From: Elasticomyces elasticus
Lineage: Eukaryota; Ascomycota; Dothideomycetes; Mycosphaerellales; Teratosphaeriaceae
Reading direction: 5' to 3'
DNA: 64,000 nt
Assembly: GCA_035926095.1 (NCBI GenBank)
Contig: JAVRQT010000006.1
Location: forward strand, 186,001 to 250,000
Shown here: positions 1 to 10,770 of the stretch, piece after piece
Position numbering within the stretch: the first letter of the stretch is position 1
Layout of the letters: the number at the start of each line of letters is the position of its first letter
The notes under the pieces: model-generated
The model's database searches: none
What the model was told of the DNA's origin: nothing
What the model saw: only the letters and a program-made list of their open reading frames with translations
Made by a program: the position numbers and the translations under genes

Positions 1-2101
1 ATACTCCGTTCGCGAACACGGGAAGTTCGGATACCATGTCGCTGTCTGAGGAAGAGCAGATTCTTGTTATCAGGCGTTTGCACAAGGTTCTGCGGCCTTT
101 CTTGCTGCGGCGGTTGAAGAAGGATGTCGAGAAGGATCTGCCTGACAAGCAGGAGAGGGTCGTGAAGTGCAGTTTCTCTGCTCTGCAGGCGAAATTGAAC
201 AAGCAGCTCATGACTCACAACCGCATCATGGTCTCTGACGGCAAGGGCAGCAAGACGGGAATGCGCGGGTTGTCGAATATGCTGATGCAGTTGCGGAAGC
301 TGTGCAATCACCCGTTCGTGTTTGAAGAGGTCGAGGATCAGATGAACCCTAGTAGGTTGACTAATGACTTGATCTGGCGCACGTCGGGGAAGTTCGAGCT
401 GCTGGACAGGATTCTGCCCAAGTTCCACAAGACGGGGCACAGGGTGTTGATGTTCTTTCAGATGACGGCTATCATGAACATTATGGAGGACTTCATGCGG
501 TATCGGGGTTATCAGTACTTGAGGTTGGATGGTAGTACCAAGGCGGACGACCGGAGTGAGCTGTTGAAGGATTTCAACGCGCCGAATTCGCCGTACTTTT
601 GCTTCTTGCTGAGTACGAGGGCTGGTGGGTTGGGTTTGAATCTGCAGTCGGCGGATACTGTGATTATCTATGATTCGGATTGGAATCCGCATCAGGATTT
701 GCAGGCGCAAGATCGAGCGCATCGGATTGGGCAGAAGAATGAGGTGCGCATCTTGCGGCTGATCACTAGCAAATCGGTGGAGGAGAAGATCTTGGAGCGC
801 GCTCAGTTCAAGCTGGATATGGATGGCAAGGTCATCCAGGCCGGTAAGTTCGATAATAAGTCGACGAACGAGGAGCGTGATGAGATGTTAAGGGTCATGC
901 TGGAGAGTGCGGAGGAGGCTGAGGTGCAGGGCGAGAAGGAGGAGATGGAGGATGAGGATCTGAACGTTATCATGGCGCGGTCGGAGAAGGAGTTGGAGTT
1001 GTTTGGGCAGATGGATCGCGATAGGTTGGCGACCCAGCAGTACGGCCCGGATCGGAAGTTGCCTAGGCTATTGGGAGAGAGCGAGTTGCCGGACATTTAC
1101 ATGAACGAGGATGTGCCGGTTATGGAGGAGGCGATCGTCGATCTGGGGAGAGGAGCGAGAGAGAGGAAGGGGGTGAAGTATGACGATGGGCTGACGGAGG
1201 AGCAATGGCTGGATGCTGTCGATGCGGATGATGATACGATTGAGAGTGCGGTGAAGCGGAAGCAGGACCGCATTGCGAAGAGGGCTTCGAAGAAGGAGTC
1301 GAGGCTGCGTGGCGAGCTGGATATTGGTGATTCGCCACCTGGTTCTCGCGCGAGCTCGGAGTCTCCGGCGCCGAAGAAGAGCGGGCGTAAGTCTGCTTCC
1401 AGGCAGACGAGCAAGCGGAAAGCGGACGATGCATCGCTTGACGGTGCCGAGACTACTACCACTAAGAAGCGCGGCCGGGTTAGTAAGGTCGTTGAGACGC
1501 TGTCGAAGGAGGAGCGCGATACGATTCAGAGGGTCATGGACAGCGTGCACGACGCGCTGCAGGACCTCGAAGAGCCCTCCACTGACCCGAAAATTCCGAA
1601 CCGCGGCATCATCGATCCGTTCTTGGAGCTGCCGCACAAGGCAACCTATCCGGACTACTACCAGCTCATCAAGCACCCGCTGGCGATGAAGGGGATCGAG
1701 AACAAGATCAACAAGAAGCAGTACCAGAGTCTGCGGGAGTTCAGGCAGGATATTGGCCTGCTCTGCAACAACTGCCGGCAGTACAATGAGGACGGGAGTG
1801 TGCTGTACAATGATGCGAACTTGATTGAGGTAAGCGAAATAATGATTCTTCGTTGCCTGAGCGCGATGCTGACCATGTACAGAGCGCCTGCCTCGAGAAG
1901 CTCCGCGAGGAGACTCGCAACCACCCTGAGCTGCAAGACTTCGACGACACGGACGGTGGATCGACTCGCCCGATCTCGACTGTTGGAACACCGCAGCCAC
2001 CGAGGTCTGGCTTCAAGCTCAAGCTTAATGGGTCGCGAGCGAATGGCCAGAGTTCACGGGGCGGTACGGAAAGCGCGATGCAGAGCGATGATGAGGAGTA
2101 G
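1..2101 (+). CDS. SNF2/STH1-type chromatin-remodeling ATPase, C-terminal part (5' truncated by window)
   Basis: This is the catalytic subunit of a SWI/SNF- or RSC-class nucleosome remodeler, acting in the nucleus. The frame is already open at nt 3, so the N-terminus and first helicase lobe lie outside the window. What is visible is the end of lobe 1 (LRPFLLRRLKKDVE, about nt 90-130), helicase-C with STRAGGLGLNLQ and DRAHRIGQ (nt 610-735), a SnAC-type segment after it, a basic stretch with an RGR AT-hook-like site (nt 1380-1480), and a bromodomain (nt 1500-1900) with the conserved YNEDGS loop. An intron at 1830-1882 (gtaagc...tacag) lies inside the bromodomain; reading through it gives a false C-terminus, while splicing ends the protein at 2101 with an acidic tail. 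Whether it is SNF2 or STH1 cannot be settled without the N-terminus. Confidence 0.93.
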
Positions 2102-2333
2102 GGCTTCTCTTTCAGATAGGCGAATTCGGCAACGGTGGCGTTATAATCAAGCGTAATTACAGCGCGGTGTCACTGGGGGTTATGGGGGTGGCAATGCATA
2201 GTTACGAAAGGAAATTGGAGCGATACAGGGCCGCTATGGAGGTTGGCGTCCATCAGCCTTGCGGCTGCTCGTTGTAAGAGTACGTACGCTACGCTGAATA
2301 GCAGCACGAGTAAAACAACACTATCACATATCT

Positions 2334-3008
2334 TCAGAACAGCACACCCTTCGTGCTTGGTACCTCGCCTTCCCGTCCTACTACAGGACTACACGCCATC
2401 CTCATAGCCACAGCCAGTGCCTTGAACGCACTTTCGGCACGGTGATGGTCATTGTCGCCTCGTAAGCAGTCCACATGCATCGTGATACCTGATCCTTGCG
2501 CGAACGATTGCAAGCAATGTGGCAGCATCTCGCAGCTCAAGTCTCCGATCTTCTCCCTGGTCAAGCCCAGATTGACCACCGAGAATGGCCGATTGCTCAA
2601 GTCTACCACCGCCCGCGATAATGCCTCGTCCAGCGGGCAGTATGCGTACCCAAACCGTGCCAACCCTGATATTGTGCCTAATGCCTGCTTAACCGCCTGA
2701 CCAAGCGCAATAAAAGTGTCTTCCGCGGTGTGGTGGTCATCGATGTGCAGATCGCCTCTTGTCCGCAGATGTAGAGACCAGCCAGAGTGTTTGGCAAGAG
2801 CATGCAGCATGTGGTCGAGGAAGCCAATGCCAGTGTCTACACTGATGTTCTGGGACTTAGAGTTCTGCGAGGCATGCTCCTTCTCTCCTTCTCCATTTGT
2901 GTCGGCAGACTCTAATACACCGCCGTCGAGGTTGAGGGAGAGCTGGATTTTGGTCTCGTTCGTGTCGCGGTTAATGACGGCGCTGCGGACGCGCTTTTCG
3001 GTTGACAT
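2334..3008 (-). CDS. HIS3: imidazoleglycerol-phosphate dehydratase
   Basis: This enzyme dehydrates imidazole glycerol phosphate to imidazole acetol phosphate in histidine synthesis. The single exon encodes 224 residues, the normal length for fungal stand-alone IGPD. The metal-binding histidine motifs are present: GIGFLDHMLHALAKH near residue 60-75, DDHHTAEDTFIALG near 90, and DNDHHRAESAFKA near 185-195. A hydrophilic loop around residues 32-52 (ADTNGEGEKEHASQNSKSQ) precedes ISVDTGIGF, as is common in fungal enzymes. The ATG at 3008 begins MSTEKRVRSAVI, a typical start. It is tail-to-tail with the remodeler gene (232 nt apart) and head-to-head with RPC19, sharing about 200 nt of promoter. Confidence 0.97.
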   Translation of the reverse strand: MSTEKRVRSAVINRDTNETKIQLSLNLDGGVLESADTNGEGEKEHASQNSKSQNISVDTGIGFLDHMLHALAKHSGWSLHLRTRGDLHIDDHHTAEDTFIALGQAVKQALGTISGLARFGYAYCPLDEALSRAVVDLSNRPFSVVNLGLTREKIGDLSCEMLPHCLQSFAQGSGITMHVDCLRGDNDHHRAESAFKALAVAMRMACSPVVGREGEVPSTKGVLF

Positions 3009-3208
3009 TTTGAGTGCTTATGTGGTGTTTTAGTGGGCGGAATAGTCGGATCTGCAATGCTCTGGTCGTTGTTGGTGTTGTGTTGTTCAATGGCCAACTC
3101 TGTGACGTCGAAAGAATGATCTGCAAGCTCGGGAACTTTGCAGATGGCGAAAAGTTTAAATTTTGTCGACCTGGAATTGCACCCACAACACTCTATCAAC
3201 TCAACAAC
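3009..3208. promoter_or_regulatory. divergent HIS3 / RPC19 intergenic promoter
   Basis: Only 200 nt separate the two start codons, so both promoters and both 5' leaders must lie here. A CRE-like TGACGTC occurs near 3101. I found no exact Gcn4/CPC1 TGACTCA site, although HIS3 orthologues are usually under cross-pathway control. Assignment as a promoter rests on position only. Confidence 0.6.
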
Positions 3209-3790
3209 ATGGCGCAAGACAACGACCGCGAGATGCCAGATGCGGCTGCTGGAGCAGAAGCAGAAGAGGCGACAGTCGAAGAACCAGCCGCCCCGGTTCA
3301 CGAAAAGCAAAGATTGCGACTGGTATGAATTAAAGCATCAATCTCTGAGTCGCTCTAATGCCCGCCACAGCTGCCGGGCTCGTCGGACACTGCAGCATCG
3401 TTCGCCTTCGACCACGAGGATCACACTCTTGGAAACGCATTGCGCTACATGATCATGAAGAAGTACGATTGCCTGGCACCAGCGTTACTTTGCTTAGCTC
3501 TTCCAACTAATCACACTGCAGTCCTGACGTTGAGTTCTGCGGCTATTCTATTCCACATCCGTCAGAACCTGTCATGAACATACGGATACAGACTTGGGGT
3601 GAGACCGCTCAAGCTCTTTGAAATCATGATCTGCAAAGCTGATACAGACGCAGATGACGTCTCGGTCTTCGAAGTCCTCCGGAAAGGTCTGAACGACCTT
3701 GCGGAACTCTGCGACGTCGTCGAAGACAAGTTCACAACAGCGCGAGATGACTTCAACGACAAGAACCCCGACCGAGTATCGAAGCGGTGA
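3209..3790 (+). CDS. RPC19: RNA polymerase I and III subunit AC19
   Basis: AC19 is the small alpha-like subunit that pairs with AC40 in RNA polymerases I and III. Four exons are inferred: 3209-3322, 3371-3462, 3522-3598 and from 3639 or 3648 to 3790. Introns are 3323-3370, 3463-3521 and a third starting at 3599. Splicing gives the family core in order: FDHEDHTLGNALRYMIMK, NPDVEFCGYSIPHPSE, MNIRIQTW, then VFEVLRKGLNDLAELCDVVEDKF. The N-terminus is an acidic tail of about 35 residues, as in yeast. The third intron has three in-frame acceptors (ending 3638, 3647, 3653). The 3647 choice gives a 49-nt intron and QTWDADDVSVFEVL, which best fits the family spacing. Protein length is about 140 residues. 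Confidence 0.92.
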
Positions 3791-3915
3791 CCAAACGGCT
3801 TGGTGGAACACTGCTTCGGGTATGATATGTACAGGTTGTGGCCGGCATTAAAGCACAGCGCAGCACAATACAGCTAGTTGCGCCCCTATTGATCATTAGC
3901 GAAGGCGTCTGGGCT

Positions 3916-4519
3916 TCACGGTAGCTGGGAGATGTGTACCTCGAGGAAACCTTGTATAAAAGTCTTCGGTAACTTTGCCTTCGGGTCCTCCTCCATTCTG
4001 AAATACTTCAATACGTGCGTGAGCTGCTTCCAGTAGTTGAGGGTTTCCTGAGCGGCCAGCCGTGTCAGCACGATATCGTAAACCTTGTGCCCTATCCATA
4101 TCCAGCATGAAGTCCGAACTCACCTGGTATTCCTGATGACTGTTGAACAGCAGCACATCCACTGTCTTGAGTTGTGACACGTATCTATGCCGCTCAAACT
4201 CCTGCCGTATCTTGGTCCGTATTGCTGAGACGGGCATGTTCAGGGAGTACATCGACTGCACCTCCGGGGCCTGTATGCCGCGCTGTCAGCGACCTGATTC
4301 TGGTGATTCCAAGTATGCCCCTGCTTCTTCTCCGATTCTAGTCTCTGCTCCAGCTCCTACGTACCGATCGCACCCACTCCCTATACGACTTGAGCACCCT
4401 CTTTCGCGCATCGTCGAAGTTCCGCGCTGTCGCTACGTTAGACCAATCGCTTCTCGGAAGCTGTAGGCTCACTCACAAGACCGCGTTCGTGTCGCGAGGT
4501 ATGTTGGGTTGATCACCAT
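3916..4519 (-). CDS. NADH:ubiquinone oxidoreductase 14.8 kDa subunit (NDUFA6-type LYR protein)
   Basis: This is an accessory subunit of mitochondrial complex I, of the LYR family that binds acyl-carrier protein. I infer four exons on the minus strand: 4519-4477, 4432-4365, 4270-4124 and 4047-3916, giving 129 residues, close to the usual fungal size. The start reads MVINPTYLATRTRSS. The LYR-like site is VLKSYREW, with the first position changed. Then follow QSMYSLNMPVSAIRTKIRQEFERHR with phase-consistent joins, LLFNSHQEYQ, and across the last intron ETLNYWKQLTHVLKYF, ending in GFLEVHISQLP. Without the last splice the reading frame continues into unrelated sequence. It converges on RPC19 with 125 nt between the stops. 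Confidence 0.92.
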
Positions 4520-5186
4520 CGTTATGAAGAGCTGGTCGCGCGACCCGACACCTGCAATGGCAGTTGTGGTAGAAGTGAGGTTCAATCGGGCAGGACTAGG
4601 GTTTGGCCAACGGTCACGTGCAAGATTGTTCGAATGGAACCGGACGCAGAGAACGACAGGAGTATGATTGTATGAAGGTGAGCAGCATTCTCTGGTATTT
4701 GAAGCACAGCTACTCTCATTGATCATCGCATCTCGCAGCATGCAATTTTGCTAAGCTACTCGGCGCACGAAAGTTGCCGACCCAGCCACATGAGCTGGCC
4801 GCCATGCATTTCAGCAGTGCTGATCTCCCTTGCAACTCCGTCGAAGTCTAGCCGACCAGTCTCGGTGTGACCTCTTTTCGTCCCTCTTGCATGCACAATG
4901 GTAGCATGATTGAAGGACAGCCAAATCGCTCTTCATGAGATTCGGAAGACGTCTACGTTGGGACATGAAGCACTCGTTCGCGAGAACCCTTTCAGCGAAA
5001 GAAGAACAGGACCATCGCACGCCCTGCAGCACACCCTGTATTTTGCCTTCCGATACGCCACGTTTTGCGCCGGAGACTCCAGGTCCACGAACGCCAGGCA
5101 TGTGGATGAATGAATCAATCGCTGCGTCAAGTCGTCATATCTGGTCAAGCTGGTAAGATTCGAGCCGTAGGCTGTTGATATCATGC
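4520..5186. other. intergenic: NUO-14.8 promoter and GSK3 3' region
   Basis: This 667-nt stretch lies upstream of the complex I gene and downstream of GSK3, both on the minus strand. The short open frames here (up to about 95 codons) resemble no family I know and lack splice-consistent extensions. I see no RNA gene or repeat. Confidence 0.5.
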
Positions 5187-6634
5187 TCAATCCAGGCGAG
5201 CAATCATCTGATCCCTGGTCAAGGGAGTCAAATTATCGATGTCGAGGCCCTTCGCCAACAGAACCGGCCGCATGTGCTGAGGAACCAGCTGGGCGTTGAG
5301 ATTGGGCTGGATCGACAGCTCGTGATGAGTGAACTCGAAGAGTGTTGGAAGCTCCCTGGTAGTGCCATTCGAGTGACGCGAGTCAGGCAAGCGTGTGTTC
5401 GGATCCCTCAGCTCGTCGAAGAAAGGATGTACCATTGCCTCGATGGCTGACAGGCGCTGGGTGGGAGTATACTCCAATAACCTCGAGATCAAGTCGATCG
5501 CATTCGGATCAGCCTTCCTAAAGACCTGCATCTTGTCAGTCAACGCCACGCAGTTAGATGTCTCTTGCATACCTTGCTGAACGGATGCGGCTTGATCTGC
5601 GGAAACTTGTGCTCCATGTAATTCGGGTTCATAGTCCTAATTTGATCTCGAGTCGGCGTCCCAAGCACTTTGATGATCTCCACCAGCTGGTCAATGCCAG
5701 ATTCACCGGGGAAGAGCGGCTGGCCAAGCATAAGCTCCGCCATGACACAGCCAGTCGACCAGACATCTGACACTTGTTAGCCGGAACTGCTCGGGTACGA
5801 TTGTGAAGCAAGACTCACCAATCTTCGTAGTGTAGTTCGTGGCACCGAAAATGAGCTCCGGGGCGCGGTAGTAGCGTGAGCAGATGTACGAAACATTTGG
5901 CTCGTTCTCGACCAGAATCTTGGCACTGCCGAAATCACACAGCTTGAGGATGCCAGTCTGCGGGTCCAGGAGCAAGTTCTGCGGCTTGATATCCCGATGG
6001 CAGATGCCTTGTGAATGGATGTACGCGAGTGAGCGGAAAAGCTGGTAGGTGTACAGTTTCACCTCCAGAATCGGCATGGTGGTCTTCAGCTTGTTGAAGT
6101 GCCTGGATGCGCGGTAGACCGTCTCTGGCACAAACTCCAAGACCAGGTTCAGGTATACTTCATCTTTCTGCGCTTCCATCAGCGCTGTCTGCATGCCCAT
6201 CAGGTTGTCATGGTCTCGCACCCTATCTCCATTGCTGTAATAGAAGGCTTTCAACTCGACGATGTTGGGGTGGCGCACAATGCGCATGATCTGGAGTTCT
6301 CGATTCTGCCACGTATGTTAGCTACTAGCTGTCACACACTGCACGCGTATCTGCTCACCTTGAAGCGCTTGTCTTGTAGCACACGCTTGATAGCCGCATC
6401 CTCACCGGAAGGTGACAGCTTCGTCTGGAAGACTACGCCGAACGAGCCGTTCCCCACAATCTTGCACTGAGTATACTGCATCTCTTTCGTCTCTCCAGTC
6501 AGGCCGTCCTGCACTTTCTCACGAATCACCTCTGGCACGCGGTTAGCTCACTGTTGCACACGATATGGAGGGACTCGGAGTGACACACCTCCCATCCTCA
6601 GACCGGAGAAGGCTGATGGCCTGTTCTGCGACAT
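5187..6634 (-). CDS. GSK3: glycogen synthase kinase 3 family Ser/Thr kinase
   Basis: This is a CMGC kinase of the GSK3/shaggy type (Rim11/Mck1 relatives in yeast), a cytosolic and nuclear kinase in differentiation and stress signalling. Exons on the minus strand: 6634-6589, 6531-6359, 6305-6222, 6167-5819, 5766-5573 and 5525-5187. Landmarks are GNGSFGVV, the lysine in AAIKRVLQ, HRDIKPQN, DFGSAK and the activation-loop tyrosine in SYICSRYYRAPE. The 54-nt segment 6168-6221 is stop-free and in frame, but has intron signals. Removing it restores YYSNGDRKDEVYLNLV and gives 394 residues, the usual fungal length; keeping it adds 18 residues (412). The start MSQNRPSAFSGLRMG needs the first intron (6532-6588); an internal ATG in that intron would skip the N-terminus. 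Confidence 0.95.
6168..6221 (-). other. inferred stop-free in-frame intron inside GSK3
   Basis: On the minus strand this segment starts gtgcga, has a branch-like gctgat about 13 nt before its end, and ends gcag. It is 54 nt (18 codons) with no stop, so it is invisible to frame-based gene calling. Excision rebuilds a family-perfect junction between the SNGDR and KDEVYLNLV blocks. Confidence 0.8.
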
Positions 6635-8474
6635 TGTATGCGCTCCTGCTACTGCTCACGCGCTCTTTTCAATTCGTCACCGCGAGTATGGGGGGCTGAG
6701 CTTGAGGAGCTGAGTGGAAGCCGTGGTGTTTGTGATGTTGGCGATTGTTGTGGAGCTCACAATTGTGAAGTTGTGAGGGTTAAGCGGCTGGAAGGTCCGT
6801 TGGAGTCGGGCGTGATGTCGCCGGGAAGGTCACCTGAGGTGCTGAACTTGATCGATGTGGAAGGAGCGATTCGTCACTGCAGCAAAGTGAAGACGCGGAG
6901 CCACCGAGGGTCGTGCTGATATAGTTCGTAGGGTGCAATGTGTTCGAAGAGGTCGCAGTCGAGGAGAGGAACTCGTTTAGGTGTTTCACAGTAGTTTTGG
7001 TTGTCGTTGCCCCGCGCTTGACTACTGACTAGAGGCAGTAGGTTTGATGATCTGTACCTCCGTTTTCCGAACCAACAACAATGACAATAACACGAGACTT
7101 GGGATGCGAGGCGGCCGCTCTTGTGACGATTTTAGACTCGGTCGGAAGCACGCGCTGCGTATTTTGCAATAGTCAGGACGTGCGAAATGCTGGCGCAGCC
7201 CTTCACTATTACAGCACAACCCGCCTCCTCCTCATCTAATATTGCCAGCTCCACTTCCACCGCGCGCCCCACAGATCACGCGCATGTCTACGTTGTGCGG
7301 ACGCAGCCGCAAACTTGGCGAGGCAGCATCACCTCCTTGCCATGGTGTCTCGAAACGCATCACGAAGGCATACAGCGACCGAAAAGGGCTGCTCAGAAAG
7401 CGTTGAGCTGCCCGCAGTCTCGTGCGCATTCACCGCCAGTGGGATTGCTGCCTTTTCATGCATGCATTTTGGGACCGACATGGCTGAGGTCATGCGACTA
7501 GCTCGCACTGTTGCAGGTCTTGTGACATGAAAAGCCCGGTGGTAAGCCCATGCAGCTGCGGACCCGGCGGTCAGGCACATGGGTTCATGGGCACGCACGC
7601 GGTCGACCGCTGTGCTCGCTCCTCGATTGGCTGTCGCAGACGATACTGCCAACACCAGTTCACGCCTCAAGCGCTGTGCTTGCACGTACCCGTTTGAAGA
7701 CTTCTTTCTCGCGGGCGAACCACAGCCTGCATGAGTCTGGCCGGCAATGTCAGGGAGCAAATTTGGCTGACGCTAGGAATCCACATGGAGAGAGCTTCGT
7801 CCAACGACAGCTGCAGTCGCAAGGCCGAAACGATCGAGCCGCATTGTACACAGGTACACCACCTGTCCTAAATGACGATGAGCTTTGCGCGAGATCTGGC
7901 TTACCGCAACCAATCACAGCTATGCGCGCGATGACAAAGTTGTTGGATTCAAGCTTGTCGCTTGACACGACGCCGTCGATGTACGATTCCCAAACATCCG
8001 GTCGCAGTTTCACGGCATATGGAGCTTGAGATGCGTGGCACTCAGACACCAAGCGTCGCCTTGCGATCCGCTCAGTGACGCTCTCGAATCTCAAGCGAGG
8101 CCATCATGCTATGTGCGAAGCTAGAGAGGCACGGAAACATGTGCTGAGATATCATGATAGGGAAAGACATGTGTTCTCGATACTAGCATACATAAATCTA
8201 CAACTACCACATTCATCAAGTGTCATGGACCGACCAAGTGGAAAATATTCAGCATGAATACACGAAATGCAATCGGCCTGCCTCGATGCGGTTACATGAG
8301 TCGAGATTCTGGACTCCACGCTGTAGTGTAGTGTAGTGTAGTCGTTGCAGTCATCTGATATTGTACACGGCGATCTCTCAACAAATCTGCTCGTTCGCCC
8401 TGATCGCCATCGCTATGCATTGAATCAAGGAGCACCAAGTGCCTAACAGAATAGGGTGACAAGGTCGGTCGTTT
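6635..8474. other. 1.8 kb gap between GSK3 and MTO1
   Basis: This holds the GSK3 promoter (left side) and the MTO1 3' flank (right side). Several open frames of 60-160 codons exist on both strands, for example 7550-8029 plus and 7329-7760 minus, but none shows a domain, a plausible intron pattern or family resemblance. The only structure I can point to is the TGTAG microsatellite at 8322-8341. Confidence 0.5.
8322..8341. repeat. (TGTAG)4 microsatellite
   Basis: Four perfect tandem copies of the pentamer TGTAG lie about 130 nt past the MTO1 stop codon, in its 3' flank. Confidence 0.9.
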
Positions 8475-10571
8475 CTAAGCGATCGTCTCCGCCTCACGCC
8501 CCGGCGTGTGTGATTCGAACGTCTCCTTGAACACACGATCCTTTTGGCCCCGTCGCCATTCGTTCCTCACATAGGCAAGCAATCTCAAGGCACCGGCAGG
8601 AGTGACACCTTCCACCCGCCGCGCCTGACCCACCGATTCCGGTCTAGTATCTCCCAACACTTTCTTCTCCTCCCAGCTCAAACCGTGGACGGATTGATAG
8701 TCCAGGTCAGCTGGCAGCAAGAGACTTTCATCACGCGTGAACGATGCAGCAGACGCCTCCTGCTGCGTGATGTAGGGCGCATATGTGCCTTCAATGTCCA
8801 TTCGGGAGAGGATGCGGTGTGAGAAGCGCGCAATCTCCGGTACTAGAGATTGGAGGGACGCAGTGGTGACGTTGGTGTGTCGAAGGAGATCGAACGCACT
8901 ACGTCGCGCGCTGTCACTGCGCACAGAAAAGCCACTGTGGATCCAGGCAGCGGAGCTCATGTTCTTCGCTTCAAGCAAGGCGCGCAGCTCATCCATCTGG
9001 GCCTTCTCATCGCTGAACAAGGCCCACCGCTCGTCCCGCACAACGCCAGCGTCTCGACCCTTGCCAGTGAGTCGCAGATCTGCATTGTCAGCTCGAGCGG
9101 ACATACGGTATTCGCTGCGGCTTGTGAACATTCTGTATGGTTCGCTGACTCCCTTCGTCACCAGATCATCGATCATGATGCCGATATACCCGTCCGCTCT
9201 TGACATGACGAACGCTGGCCGGCTAAGAGCAGCGCTACCAGCGTTGATGCCTGCGATGATACCCTGAGCAGCAGCCTCTTCGTACCCTGTAGTACCATTG
9301 ATCTGGCCAGCCAGATACAAGCCCCCGATAGCTTTGGTTTCAAGTGTGCTTTTGAGGCTTCGAGGATCAACATAATCGTACTCCACACCATAGCCGGGCT
9401 GTAACATCTTGACGTTTTCCAAGCCCGAGATCGTCTTCAGCATCGCCTCTTGAGCGTCCGCAGGCACTGTCATACTTATGCCGTTGGGGTATATCACGTC
9501 GCTGTCAAAGCCTTCGGGCTCCAACCATATCAAGTGTGCATCCTTGGTCGTGAAGCGAAGCACTTTGCTCTCCAATGATGGACAGTACCTTGGTCCTTTC
9601 ACAGTCTCACGAATGTGGATGCTCTTGTCCAAGTTTTGACGTATAATGTCGTGAGAAGCCGGATTCGTCTGCGTGCTCCAACAGTCGAGTTGTTGGTCTA
9701 CAGTCACGCGCTTGTTTAAGTAGGAGAAGGGAGTAGGAACATCATCGCCGGGTTGTACTTGCAGTTTATCGAATTCTATTGTCCTTTTATCTAGACGAGG
9801 AGGCGTGCCTGTTTTTAACCTTCCAAGTTTGAAGCCGGCCTCTTTCAGAGAGTTGGAGAGGCCGAAGGTTGCTGCTTCGCCCATACGGCCAGATGGGTAG
9901 GCTTCCAGACCGATGTGGATTTCGCCACCCAAGAAGGTACCAGTCGTTATCACGACACGCTCAGTGTTGACGATCTCACCAGACTCCAGCCGAACACCAA
10001 TGATCTTTCCATACTTTCCGTCGACAACAGCCTCAGGCGATCGATCAACGATGATGTCGGCTACCTTTCCTTCCTTGATTTGCAAACCAGCATATTGTGT
10101 CATCTCTTCGCGCATGTGCTTCTTGTACAACCCTCGATCAATTTGCGCTCTTGGACCCCAAACTGCCGGTCCCTTCTTCCTGTTGAGCACTCGGAACTGG
10201 ACGCCAGCCCTGTCCGTGATGCGTCCAACCAGGCCGTCCAGCGCATCAATCTCCCGCATCATCGTGCCCTTCCCAATGCCACCAAAGGAGGGGTTGCAGC
10301 TGCATACTCCCAGATTGTCAAACGACGGCGTGACCAGCATCGTACGAGCACCAGTCCGTGCTGCCGCCGCCGAAGCCTCGCATCCAGCATGGCCACCGCC
10401 AATAACCACTACGTCCACGGGAGGTGTTCCAGAAACGTGAGGAGTATCGACAACGGTGGCGAAGCGTCTCCTGAGCACCGCCGCCGACCGCACGCGAGGT
10501 GCGTGACCCCAGAGCACCTGCGCTCGGGCAGAGAATGCGAGTGGCATGTTGTTGCTCCAAAGAACATCCAT
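8475..10571 (-). CDS. MTO1: mitochondrial tRNA wobble-uridine modification enzyme (MTO1/GidA family)
   Basis: This FAD enzyme forms, with MSS1, the complex that adds the 5-carboxymethylaminomethyl group to U34 of mitochondrial tRNAs. The Rossmann motif VVVIGGGHAGCEAS, the GidA signature GPRYCPSLESKVLRF, and GQINGTTGYEEAAAQG are all present, followed by the C-terminal helical domain. The open frame extends up to an ATG at 10817, but that overlaps the start of the divergent SLP1 gene at 10771. I prefer the ATG at 10571 (698 residues) or 10547, because the following residues (PLAFSARAQVLWGHAPRVR, RRRFATVV) form a credible mitochondrial targeting peptide right before the conserved core, and because about 200 nt then remains for two promoters. 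Confidence 0.93.
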   Translation of the reverse strand: MDVLWSNNMPLAFSARAQVLWGHAPRVRSAAVLRRRFATVVDTPHVSGTPPVDVVVIGGGHAGCEASAAAARTGARTMLVTPSFDNLGVCSCNPSFGGIGKGTMMREIDALDGLVGRITDRAGVQFRVLNRKKGPAVWGPRAQIDRGLYKKHMREEMTQYAGLQIKEGKVADIIVDRSPEAVVDGKYGKIIGVRLESGEIVNTERVVITTGTFLGGEIHIGLEAYPSGRMGEAATFGLSNSLKEAGFKLGRLKTGTPPRLDKRTIEFDKLQVQPGDDVPTPFSYLNKRVTVDQQLDCWSTQTNPASHDIIRQNLDKSIHIRETVKGPRYCPSLESKVLRFTTKDAHLIWLEPEGFDSDVIYPNGISMTVPADAQEAMLKTISGLENVKMLQPGYGVEYDYVDPRSLKSTLETKAIGGLYLAGQINGTTGYEEAAAQGIIAGINAGSAALSRPAFVMSRADGYIGIMIDDLVTKGVSEPYRMFTSRSEYRMSARADNADLRLTGKGRDAGVVRDERWALFSDEKAQMDELRALLEAKNMSSAAWIHSGFSVRSDSARRSAFDLLRHTNVTTASLQSLVPEIARFSHRILSRMDIEGTYAPYITQQEASAASFTRDESLLLPADLDYQSVHGLSWEEKKVLGDTRPESVGQARRVEGVTPAGALRLLAYVRNEWRRGQKDRVFKETFESHTPGREAETIA

Positions 10572-10770
10572 TGCACTCGCGCCGGCAACGACACTCAATG
10601 CGGAGGAAATCGGGGGTGCCGGATTTGGCAACAGCAAAAAGAAGCCTCGGTCCGTGCTTTCTTTGAGCTTCGCACATGCAACTTGTTCAAGTCGTGTGCT
10701 TACATGTGTTGGTTTACAACTCCGCCTGGACGCTATCCCAGGACTAGAGAGTTGGTGATGCAGGTGAATA
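10572..10770. promoter_or_regulatory. divergent MTO1 / SLP1 promoter region
   Basis: About 200 nt between the preferred MTO1 start and the SLP1 start. It is inferred from position; the boundary on the MTO1 side depends on which ATG is used. Confidence 0.5.

Noticed and set aside
1068..2000. 310-codon antisense frame opposite the SNF2-type gene
   Set aside because: It lies wholly opposite conserved helicase and bromodomain coding sequence and has no family pattern; Arg/Leu-rich composition is what the reverse of this G-rich gene gives.
4579..4591. tRNA B-box-like ggttcaatcgggc
   Set aside because: No matching A box or cloverleaf could be built around it.
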